From assembly GCF_902809835.1 (NCBI RefSeq), contig NZ_CADDWM010000015.1, forward strand, positions 806,001 to 870,000: 64,000 nt of DNA. Direction: 5' to 3'. The position numbers and the translations under genes were made by a program. Below are positions 34,389-41,941 of the stretch, piece by piece (the stretch's first letter is position 1; every line of letters begins with the position of its first letter). The stretch is from Agromyces sp. Marseille-P2726. GTDB lineage: Bacteria > Actinomycetota > Actinomycetes > Actinomycetales > Microbacteriaceae. The notes beneath the pieces were generated by a model. It was not told where the DNA came from. It ran no database searches and saw only the letters and a program-made list of their open reading frames with translations.

Positions 34389-34913
34389 TCAGAACGAGAG
34401 TCGCTCGCCCCACGCGTCACGGAGGCGCTTGCGCGCTCGCGACAGCGCGGCATCCGCCCCCGACCTGGAGATGCCGAGGACCACCGCGAGTTCGTCGCCG
34501 TCGAGGCCTTCCCACGCGTGGAGCAGGAGGATGCGACGGTCGCGCTCCCCGACGCTGGCGAGTGCCCCCCGGAGCTCGGCATCGAAGAGCGCGCTCAGTT
34601 CGGGGTCGTCGGCCACGCGCACCGTGCCCGCATCGGGCACCTCGCCGACGGGAAGGTCGACGAGCTTGCGTCGATGGTTGGCGAGCGTGAAGCCCGCCGT
34701 GCGGTAGAGCCACGGCAGCACGGCGTGGCGCGGGACGTCGTCTCGACGGCGCCAGGCGGTCGCGAAGACGTCGGCGGCGAGGTCCTCGGCATCCTGCCGC
34801 GGGCCGCGGCGGGCGAAGTACCGCACGAGGGCGGTCGAGTGCTCGCGCACGACCTCGGTGAACCACGCCAGGTCGTCGGCATTGCCGGATGCCGCGTCGG
34901 CGCCGTCGGCCAT
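34389..34913 (-). CDS. ECF RNA polymerase sigma factor (second)
   Basis: A 174-residue group-4 sigma factor. Region 2 covers about residues 18-85 (RQDAEDLAADVFATAWRRRDDVPRH and LPWLYRTAGFTLANHRRK); region 4 covers about 110-165 with LSALFDAEL, LLLHAWEGLDGDELAVVLGISRSGADAALSRARKRL. I use the ATG at 34913 because AGGAGGTGGCG precedes it; the frame is open to 35000. The downstream membrane protein is its probable regulator. TGCAAG-N16-ACACAT motifs before both genes suggest autoregulation. It is separate in sequence from the ECF factor at 11106-11612. Confidence 0.9.
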   Translation of the reverse strand: MADGADAASGNADDLAWFTEVVREHSTALVRYFARRGPRQDAEDLAADVFATAWRRRDDVPRHAVLPWLYRTAGFTLANHRRKLVDLPVGEVPDAGTVRVADDPELSALFDAELRGALASVGERDRRILLLHAWEGLDGDELAVVLGISRSGADAALSRARKRLRDAWGERLSF

Positions 34914-34969
34914 CGCCACCTCCTGGTTCGGGTCGACGTCAACTGCGGCGCTCGGAGTCCTCACATCGA

Positions 34970-34999
34970 GAATGTGTCGCCGCTGCCGCGAGTCTTGCA
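34970..34999 (-). promoter_or_regulatory. Candidate autoregulated ECF promoter before the sigma gene
   Basis: TGCAAG and ACACAT spaced by 16 bases on the minus strand, about 57 bases above the sigma ATG; matches the element at 34366-34337. Confidence 0.4.
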
Positions 35000-35060
35000 C
35001 GGAGCAGGAGGTTGCGTCGCAAGACGGGGCCGCCTCGCGCTCCTGCGGCGTCCGACCGGC

Positions 35061-36755
35061 TCAGCCGAGCGTGACCCCCCGCGCGGACATGAACGGCACT
35101 GGGTCGATCTGCGTCCCGCCCTCGTAGACCTCGAAGTGAAGATGGCACCCGGTCGCGGCACCGGTCGCCCCCGACCATCCGATCTGCTCCCCGGCTGCGA
35201 CCTGTCGGCCGACGCTCACGAGGATGCCGCCGTCGACCAGGTGGGCGTATCCGGTGTCGATGCCCGAACCGTGGGCGATCTTGATGAAGTTCCCGTACGT
35301 TCCGACCGGACCGGCCGTGCTGACGCGTCCTGCGGAAGCAGCGTAGATCGGCGCCCAGCACCCGGTTCCGATGTCGACACCCCGGTGGAACGACTGCGAG
35401 CAGCCGCCCGGCGTGCAGATCGGGTCTCGCGGACCGAACGCGCCGGTGATCCGACCCGTCGCCGGCTTCGCCCACCCGATCGCGCACGCCGTGCCGGCGG
35501 CGACCTCTTCGCCGACCACGGCGGATCCGCCCAGAATGACCCGCGCCGGCGGAGCCAGTTCATTGAGCGCGAGCGACACGGGATGCGGAATGCACGCGGT
35601 TCGGGTGAGGTACAACGGTGCGAGCAACCCGCCGGCCAGGGCCGCGCCGGCGAGCGCATCGGCGAAATCGCCACCGGTCGCGAGGAACGCACTCGTCGGC
35701 TTCGTCCCGCCGAACACGGCGGCATTGATCGCCGCCGCCGTCTGGAAGCGATCGAGCCCCTCGTGGCGGAGGACCGCGAACCCGTTGGCGGCGAGCTCCT
35801 GCTCGATGGCCGCGCTGACGGCGCCGCTGCCTCCCGCGATCCGCACGGTCCAGGCACCCAGTGCAGCTAAGGCTTCGACCGTCCCTGGTCGAAGCGATGG
35901 TGAGAGCCCGTCGACGAGGTACACCGGCGCACCCAGCCGGCCGGCTGCGGCCGACGCCGCGAGCGCGTCGGGGAAGTCCCGGCCGGTTGCGATGAAGGCC
36001 TCGGTGACCGTGGAGAAGGCCTCGTCCACCAGGAGTCGAGCCGTCTCGAAACGGTCGGCTCCCCCGAGGCGGTCGATGCTGATGCCGGGCAGCAACGCCG
36101 CGAGTTCCGCCTGAACTCCGGCGCCGACGACGCCTTCGCCGCCGGCGATGATGACGCGCTGCGGCGCGAGCCGCGTGATCTCGGTCCGCACCACGGCGGG
36201 AAGGGCCTCAGCCTGCGTCAGGAGCAGCGGCCCACCGTGATGCGCCGCCGCAGCCGCCGCGGACAGCGCGTCGGGGAAGTCGGCGCCCGTTGCGACATAC
36301 AGCACCGGGACTCCGGGGGAGAACCGTTGCGAGATCGCGACCGCCGTCTCGAAGCGGTCGGCTCCGGCGAGGCGATGCACGCCCGGTTCGAACGGAGTGA
36401 TGACGCTTTCCGCGGCCATGAGCGCCGTCGGCGCGAGAGCCTTGGCGCGGTCCACGGTGCGGTCGAGCGGCGCCGGCTCAGGTTCTGCCGTCTCGGGTTC
36501 GGCAGACGGCTCCGGCCCGGGCAACGACTCAGTCGCAGGTGCCGGCTCGGGCACCGGTTCCGGCTCGGAGTACGGACCTGATTCCGGCTGCCCCTCGGGC
36601 TCGCTCGCGCGCAGGGGCTCGGGACTCCGGCCCGACACGGACACCGTCGAGGGCTCCGGGACGACCTCCGCTGCCAGGGCAGGACTGGTCGTGCCGAAGA
36701 CGAAGACGGCGACCGCCCCGATGGCGACGGCATGCATTCGCGTCCTTGGATGCAC
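35061..36755 (-). CDS. Secreted CWB2-repeat protein with C-terminal M23 peptidase
   Basis: About 564 residues from the GTG at 36755, chosen because it gives a signal peptide with a basic start (HPRTRMHAV), hydrophobic core and SPALA cleavage site, with GGAGG upstream. Residues about 30-100 are a Pro/Glu/Ser-rich spacer (repeated PEPEP-type runs). Three cell-wall-binding type-2 repeats follow, each with RLxGADRFETA or LDRFQTA and ATGxDFPDAL-type motifs. The C-terminal M23 domain has FHRGVDIG and HLHFE metal ligands intact. It should attach to the wall and cut peptidoglycan peptides outside the cell. Its spacer would project the binding modules through the wall. Confidence 0.9.
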   Translation of the reverse strand: MHPRTRMHAVAIGAVAVFVFGTTSPALAAEVVPEPSTVSVSGRSPEPLRASEPEGQPESGPYSEPEPVPEPAPATESLPGPEPSAEPETAEPEPAPLDRTVDRAKALAPTALMAAESVITPFEPGVHRLAGADRFETAVAISQRFSPGVPVLYVATGADFPDALSAAAAAAHHGGPLLLTQAEALPAVVRTEITRLAPQRVIIAGGEGVVGAGVQAELAALLPGISIDRLGGADRFETARLLVDEAFSTVTEAFIATGRDFPDALAASAAAGRLGAPVYLVDGLSPSLRPGTVEALAALGAWTVRIAGGSGAVSAAIEQELAANGFAVLRHEGLDRFQTAAAINAAVFGGTKPTSAFLATGGDFADALAGAALAGGLLAPLYLTRTACIPHPVSLALNELAPPARVILGGSAVVGEEVAAGTACAIGWAKPATGRITGAFGPRDPICTPGGCSQSFHRGVDIGTGCWAPIYAASAGRVSTAGPVGTYGNFIKIAHGSGIDTGYAHLVDGGILVSVGRQVAAGEQIGWSGATGAATGCHLHFEVYEGGTQIDPVPFMSARGVTLG

Positions 36756-36949
36756 AGCGGGCCCCCCTCCGCTCGCGAACGCCTCCCCGCGGTCCGCTCT
36801 TCGCAGTGTAGGGGAACAGGTCCGCGGTGGAGCGGAATTCGCGCGCACCGCGTCGCTGCTGCGGCATCCCCCCTCGGATCGGAACGTCGTGCGATGGAGA
36901 GCCCCCGAGCTCCGGTAGGCGCATACGGCTGCGGACATGCGACATGACG

Positions 36950-36955
36950 TACGGT
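36950..36955 (+). promoter_or_regulatory. -10 box TACGGT for leaderless acyltransferase gene
   Basis: TACGGT is followed after six bases by the ATG at 36962, which selects this start over an in-frame ATG at 36944. Confidence 0.45.
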
Positions 36956-36961
36956 TGCCGG

Positions 36962-37549
36962 ATGCTCCGACGACTCGTTTCCCGCGTCTACTGGGCCTGC
37001 AGTCGTTGGCGCCTCGTCAGCGAACCGGCGCCCGACCGTCCCACCGTCCTCGTCGGTGCGCCGCACACGTCCAACTGGGACTTCGTGCTCATGCTCGCCA
37101 TCGCCTGGCGGCTCGACGTCGACGTGCGCTGGCTCGGCAAGAAGAGCCTGTTCGCCGGATGGCGCGAGCCGATCATGCGGGCACTGGGAGGTATTCCGGT
37201 CGACCGTTCCGATGCGGGCCGAGTCGTCGCAGAGGTCGTCGAGCGCGTCCGGGCCGGCGAGGTGTTCGGTCTCGTCGTGACGCCCGACGGCACGCGCGGT
37301 GCGCACCAGTACTGGAAGTCGGGCTTCTATCGCATCGCCCAGGAGGCCGGAATGCCGGTCACGCTCGGCTACGTCGACCGGACCACGATGACCACCGGCC
37401 TCGGCCCGACTTTCGAGCTGACCGGCGACGTGGCCGCCGACATGGACCGCATCCGCGCCTTCTACGCCGACAAAGCCGGTGTGCGACCGCACCTGCGCAT
37501 CGAACCCCGCCTGCGCTCGGAGGGCACGCCCGACACGCCGGTCGACTGA
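36962..37549 (+). CDS. 1-acyl-glycerol-3-phosphate acyltransferase-like protein
   Basis: A 195-residue PlsC-superfamily protein. The catalytic HX4D motif is His-Thr-Ser-Asn-Trp-Asp (HTSNWD, near residue 36), the acceptor-binding region reads LGGIPVDRS, and the third motif PDGTRG takes the place of the usual EGTRS. This short form without extra domains is common in actinobacteria; many are annotated as glycerol acyltransferases and may act on phospholipids, glycolipids or polyketide-type lipids. No lipid genes are adjacent, so substrate is open. It stands alone, divergent from the CWB2/M23 gene and convergent with ychF. Confidence 0.83.
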   Translation: MLRRLVSRVYWACSRWRLVSEPAPDRPTVLVGAPHTSNWDFVLMLAIAWRLDVDVRWLGKKSLFAGWREPIMRALGGIPVDRSDAGRVVAEVVERVRAGEVFGLVVTPDGTRGAHQYWKSGFYRIAQEAGMPVTLGYVDRTTMTTGLGPTFELTGDVAADMDRIRAFYADKAGVRPHLRIEPRLRSEGTPDTPVD

Positions 37550-37576
37550 GCCGGCGTCGCGCGGCAGGGTGCCCTG

Positions 37577-38650
37577 CTACACGTTGAAGCGGAACTCGAC
37601 CACGTCGCCGTCCTGCATGACGTAGTCCTTGCCTTCCATGCGGGCCTTGCCCTTCGCCCGGGCCTCCGCGACCGATCCGGCGGCCACGAGGTCGTCGAAC
37701 GAGATGACCTCCGCCTTGATGAACCCCTTCTCGAAGTCGGTGTGGATCACGCCGGCCGCCTGAGGTGCCTTCCACCCCTTGTGGATCGTCCAGGCGCGCG
37801 ACTCCTTGGGCCCGGCGGTCAGGTAGGTCTGCAGGCCGAGCGTGTCGAAGCCCACGCGGGCGAGCTGGTCGAGACCCGACTCGTCCTGTCCGGTCGACGC
37901 GAGGAGCTCCGCGGCATCCGCGGCGTCGAGGTCGATGAGCTCCGACTCGATCTTGGCGTCGAGGAAGACGGCCTCTGCCGGCGCGACGAGCGCTGCGAGC
38001 TCCGCCCTGCGCGCGGCATCCGTCAGCGTCGCCTCGTCGACGTTGAAGACGTAGATGAACGGCTTCGCGGTGAGCAGGCCGAGTTCGCGGATGGGCGTGA
38101 GATCGACGGATGACGCACTGAGCGGAGTCGCCCGCTGCAGCACGTCCTGCGCCTCCACCGCAGCGGCCAGCACCGAGGGGTCGAGCTTCCTGCCCTTGAC
38201 CTCCTTCTCGTACCGCGCGATGGCGCGCTCGAGGGTCTCGAGGTCGGCGAGGATCAGCTCGGCGTTGATCGTCTCCATGTCGGCCTTCGGGTCGATCCTG
38301 CCTTCGACGTGCGCGACGTCGGAGTCCTCGAATCCGCGCACGACCTGAGCGATCGCGTCGGCCTCGCGGATGTTCGCGAGGAACTTGTTGCCGAGCCCCT
38401 CACCCTCCGACGCACCGCGCACGATGCCCGCGATATCGACGAAGGACACCGCCGCGGGCAGGATGCGCTCGGACCCGAAGATCTCGGCCAGCTTCTCGAG
38501 CCGCGGGTCGGGAAGGTTCACCACGCCGATGTTCGGCTCGATCGTCGCGAACGGGTAGTTCGCCGCGAGCACCTGGTTCTTGGTCAGGGCGTTGAAGAGG
38601 GTCGACTTGCCGACGTTCGGGAGTCCGACGATTCCGATGGTGAGTGCCAC
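37577..38650 (-). CDS. ychF: Redox-regulated ribosome-binding ATPase YchF
   Basis: A 357-residue Obg-family P-loop protein (Ola1/YchF), universally conserved, with ATPase preference and a role in translation and oxidative stress. GLPNVGKST is at residues 9-17, the helical hairpin lies in the middle, and the C-terminal TGS domain contains AWTIHKGWKAPQAAGVIHTDFEKGFIKAEV. The start is a GTG. It begins six bases after the stop of the EamA gene, so the two can form an operon; a TACGAT box eight bases before the GTG could also give a separate leaderless mRNA. Confidence 0.97.
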   Translation of the reverse strand: MALTIGIVGLPNVGKSTLFNALTKNQVLAANYPFATIEPNIGVVNLPDPRLEKLAEIFGSERILPAAVSFVDIAGIVRGASEGEGLGNKFLANIREADAIAQVVRGFEDSDVAHVEGRIDPKADMETINAELILADLETLERAIARYEKEVKGRKLDPSVLAAAVEAQDVLQRATPLSASSVDLTPIRELGLLTAKPFIYVFNVDEATLTDAARRAELAALVAPAEAVFLDAKIESELIDLDAADAAELLASTGQDESGLDQLARVGFDTLGLQTYLTAGPKESRAWTIHKGWKAPQAAGVIHTDFEKGFIKAEVISFDDLVAAGSVAEARAKGKARMEGKDYVMQDGDVVEFRFNV

Positions 38651-38656
38651 GGGCGT

Positions 38657-39571
38657 CTATCGTACCGCCAGGCCCGCGGCGGCATCCGTCGGGCCGACCT
38701 TCGATCGCGGCTGGTGCAGCGTCAAGTAGACGCCCGCGATGACGATCGCGCCGCCGATGGCGGCGGGCGGGTCGACCGTGGCGCCGAACGCGATGGCGAT
38801 GAGCACCGTGAACACGGGCAGCAGGTTCAGGAAGATGCCGGCACGTGCCGGGCCCACCCGTGATGCGCCGATGTTCCAGAGCGCGTAGCCGGCCATCGAC
38901 GGGAACACCACGATGTAGGCGAGCCCGACCACGCCAGCGGCCGACGAGGGCAGCGAGACGCCGGTGAACGCGATGAGCGGCAGCATCGTGACGACCGCGA
39001 ACACCGCCTGCACCGAGGTCGCGGTGATCGGCGGCGTCACGAGGCGTCGCGAGATGAGCGAGTACACGGTCCAGGCGAGCACCGAGCCGATGACGAGCAG
39101 GTCGCCGACGCCGAAGCCCTGCTCGACGAGCTGTCCGAGGTCGCCGCCGGTGAGCACGATCGAGACGCCGACGAACGCCACGGCGATGCCGAGCGCCTGC
39201 AGCCGGTTCAGCCGCTCGTGCAGGAAGATGGCCGCACCGAGGGCGATCGTGGCCGGATTGATCGCGCTGATGACCGCCGCGTTCACCGCACCGGTGAGTC
39301 CGAGCGCCGCATAGAGCAGCAGCGTGTACCCGGTCAGGCCGAGCAGCGACTGCAGCAGGTGCAGCCTCCACTCCCGCCATGCCTCACGCCAGTCGGGCCG
39401 CTCGATCAGCCACGCGAGCGCGATGAGGGGCAGCACCGCGAACGCCCACCGGAAGAACGTCAACGAGATCGGCGAGATCTCGCGCGTGACCATCTCGCCG
39501 AAGACGTAGTTGCCGGCCCAGAAGAGGTTGGCGAGGGCCAGGAAGAGGTACATCCGGCCGCGGTGGTTCAC
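38657..39571 (-). CDS. EamA/DMT-family transporter
   Basis: A 304-residue ten-span drug/metabolite exporter with two EamA halves: LFLALANLFWAGNYVFGEMVTREISP opens the first, LVIGSVLAWTVYSLISRR the second, and IGASRVGPARAGIFLNLLPVFTVLIA marks the conserved late segment. Substrate is unknown. The GTG start comes exactly six bases after TAGGCT on the minus strand, suggesting a leaderless mRNA that runs on into ychF, six bases downstream. It is unrelated in regulation to the MarR-linked EamA gene at 30570-31535. Confidence 0.9.
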   Translation of the reverse strand: MNHRGRMYLFLALANLFWAGNYVFGEMVTREISPISLTFFRWAFAVLPLIALAWLIERPDWREAWREWRLHLLQSLLGLTGYTLLLYAALGLTGAVNAAVISAINPATIALGAAIFLHERLNRLQALGIAVAFVGVSIVLTGGDLGQLVEQGFGVGDLLVIGSVLAWTVYSLISRRLVTPPITATSVQAVFAVVTMLPLIAFTGVSLPSSAAGVVGLAYIVVFPSMAGYALWNIGASRVGPARAGIFLNLLPVFTVLIAIAFGATVDPPAAIGGAIVIAGVYLTLHQPRSKVGPTDAAAGLAVR

Positions 39572-39577
39572 CGATAC

Positions 39578-39583
39578 AGCCTA
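39578..39583 (-). promoter_or_regulatory. -10 box TAGGCT for leaderless EamA gene
   Basis: TAGGCT, then six bases, then the GTG start at 39571 on the minus strand. Confidence 0.5.
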
Positions 39584-39783
39584 CGTCGCCCCTCGGCGGG
39601 CGACGAATCGCGAATCCGGATGCCGCGAGCGGCGCATCTTCTCAGGGCAGACCCTCCGGGGCAGCCCTGAACGCCGCCCGAAACGCTGGTGGCGCCGTGC
39701 TCGGCGGTCGTAGGCTGCGGCTGACGGAAGTGAGCGCCGCCCGGGCGTCGTTCGGTCGGCGAAGCAGTCAAGGGGGATCACCC

Positions 39784-39849
39784 ATGATCGCGCGCTGCAG
39801 CAGACGCGGATGGGGCATTCGGGGGCCCGACGATGACGGCTCGCGATGA
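39784..39849 (+). CDS. 21-residue upstream frame overlapping the CHAT gene start
   Basis: The ATG has a strong ribosome site (AAGGGGGAT, seven bases away) and opens a short Arg-rich peptide (MIARCSRRGWGIRG...). It ends at 39849, 16 bases inside the CHAT gene in another frame. The CHAT ATG at 39833 has only a weak site of its own, so ribosomes loaded here may reinitiate on it. A leader-peptide role is inferred. Confidence 0.4.
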   Translation: MIARCSRRGWGIRGPDDDGSR

Positions 39850-41941
39850 CCGGATCGAGGCACGGGGCCCGCTGCGCGTGGAGCCCGGATTGCCCGATGA
39901 GGCATGGATTCCGCCGGTCGGCGGCGCCGAACTCGCGCGCGCGAGCGTCGTCGGCACGGGAGAGGGCACGCCGGTGCTCATGTTCTTCATGCCCGATGAC
40001 GTCGACCCGCGGCGGGTGGTCGTGTTCGTGCGTGTCGGCACCCTGCTCTGCTCGCTCGCACCGACGCGGGCGGGCGATCGCTACGAGGTCGAGCTGCCGT
40101 TCAACCTCGGGTCGCGCACGGCACTCGTCGTCGTGCTCGAGTGCCGAAGCGAGGCGGATGCCACGGAGCTGGTGAAGCGCTACGACGCGAGCCGAGTGCG
40201 CCTCGACGAGGAGGAGCGCGCCGAGACCGGAGCCGAGCCGCCGCCCGAGGAGGCCGCGGCGGAACCCGAGCCGCGACGGGTGCCGTCCAGGACGCGATCC
40301 ATCCCTCCTTCCATGGCACCACCACCCCTCGAGGCGGCGCCGGTGGAGGCGATGCCCGCCAACGGCCACGAAGCGCTCGCACACGTGCACGCCGAGATGC
40401 CGAAGCGCGTCGTCGTCGAGACGCCGGTCGAGGTGCGATTCCGTCTCAGCAGGCGCCGGCTCGCGGCATCCGAAGGAAGCAGCCACACCGAGCAGTCGAT
40501 TCGGGTCGATACCGATCGTGACGTCACGGTGACCATCGCACTGCGCGGATTCCGCCTGGCCGACGGCGAGGCCGACACGGTCGCAGTGCGACTGCCGGAC
40601 TCGGCCGACGCGGTCGCCGAGCACCGCTTCACGATCGTCGCGCCGCGAACCGGAAAGGGCGAGGTGTCGCTGGCAGTGCGGCAGAACGCGGACCTGCCGA
40701 TCGCGACGTTGCGGATCACGTCGGACATCGTGGCGGCGGGGGCCCGCGACGACGAGATCGAAGCCAACGAGGTCGACGCCGAGGTCGTCGACCCCGACCC
40801 CGAGCTCGTGCGACTGCCGAGCATCCGCATCGACGAGTCGATCGTGGGCAACGACTCCACCCTCCGCATCCGCGTCACCGTCGCGGGCATCACGCGGGAG
40901 TGCACGAAGGCCCTGCCCGACAAGGCGGCGTTCATCGCCCGCACGTATCGGGTGGTCGCCGGGATCCGAGCTGAACTCCGGGACATCCGGGATGTCGCCG
41001 AACGCCGCCGACACGGCGTCCGCCGACTCCGCGACCTCGGCATGGGACTTGCTCGCGCCCTGTTCAGCACCGACGTGCTCGACCTGCTCTGGGAGGCTGC
41101 GCCCGGCGAACTCGAGGGGCTCATCGTGCAGACCACCGGCGAGCTCGACATCCCCTGGGAGATCGTGCACCTCGTGCCGCCGTCCGGCGCCGACGACGGC
41201 CAGGAGCGCTTCCTCAGCGGCTTCGGCCTCACCCGGTGGGTGTACGACACCGCCCATCCGACCGAGCTGCACATCGAGCCAGCGCGGGCGCGCTACGTCT
41301 GCCCCATGTACGTCGAGCGGCGACTGCACCTCACCCACGCGGTGGAGGAACGGCGCTTCATGGAGGACGAGTTCCAGGCGACGACCGTCGACCCCGACGA
41401 CGCCGGAGGCATCGCAGCCCTCATGCACAGCGGCTTCGACCTGCTGCACTTCGCTGGCCACGGGCGCTGGAGCGCCGTCATCCCGCCCGCCCAGGAGCTC
41501 CTGCTGGCCGGCTTCCGAGAGGCGGTGGATGTCCCAGGCGCCCGCTACTCCGACGGGGAGCTCCGCAACGACCTCCCCGACGTCGGTGCAGCGGATGCCG
41601 CGGCCACTGGTCCGTTCGTCTTCCTGAACGCATGCGACATCGGCCGCCTGCCCTCCGGCCCGGCCGCGCTCGGCGGATTCCCCGAGGCATTCCTGCGCGG
41701 CGGCGCCGCCGCCTTCGTCGGATGCTCCTGGGCGGTCGGCGACGACCCCGCCTCCGCCTTCGTCGAGGGGTTCTACCGCGCGCTCGCCGCGCCGGGCACG
41801 ACGATCGCCGACGCCACCCGGATCGCCCGCCTCGCGGCCCGCAAGGAGGCCGATCTCTCGGAGCACGCCTACGCCGTGTACGCGCATCCGCACGCGCACG
41901 TCTTCGTCGATCGACCGACACCGGAAGGACCAGGATCATGA
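39833..41941 (+). CDS. CHAT-domain cysteine protease
   Basis: A 702-residue multidomain protein. Residues 1-115 look beta-rich (VLMFFMPDDVDPRRVVVFVRVGT), 120-185 form a Pro/Glu linker, 190-300 a second beta-rich region (VTVTIALRGFRLADGEADTVAV), and about 420-690 the CHAT (caspase HetF-associated with TPRs) protease domain. The His/Cys pair is present: His543 in LLHFAGHG and Cys601 in FLNACDIG, as is the WEIVHL entry strand. No TPR repeats or trypsin domain are seen. The neighbouring overlapping gene encodes a caspase-like protease, so the two probably act together. The regulator and target of proteolysis are unknown. Codon use matches neighbours. Confidence 0.88.
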   Translation: MTARDDRIEARGPLRVEPGLPDEAWIPPVGGAELARASVVGTGEGTPVLMFFMPDDVDPRRVVVFVRVGTLLCSLAPTRAGDRYEVELPFNLGSRTALVVVLECRSEADATELVKRYDASRVRLDEEERAETGAEPPPEEAAAEPEPRRVPSRTRSIPPSMAPPPLEAAPVEAMPANGHEALAHVHAEMPKRVVVETPVEVRFRLSRRRLAASEGSSHTEQSIRVDTDRDVTVTIALRGFRLADGEADTVAVRLPDSADAVAEHRFTIVAPRTGKGEVSLAVRQNADLPIATLRITSDIVAAGARDDEIEANEVDAEVVDPDPELVRLPSIRIDESIVGNDSTLRIRVTVAGITRECTKALPDKAAFIARTYRVVAGIRAELRDIRDVAERRRHGVRRLRDLGMGLARALFSTDVLDLLWEAAPGELEGLIVQTTGELDIPWEIVHLVPPSGADDGQERFLSGFGLTRWVYDTAHPTELHIEPARARYVCPMYVERRLHLTHAVEERRFMEDEFQATTVDPDDAGGIAALMHSGFDLLHFAGHGRWSAVIPPAQELLLAGFREAVDVPGARYSDGELRNDLPDVGAADAAATGPFVFLNACDIGRLPSGPAALGGFPEAFLRGGAAAFVGCSWAVGDDPASAFVEGFYRALAAPGTTIADATRIARLAARKEADLSEHAYAVYAHPHAHVFVDRPTPEGPGS

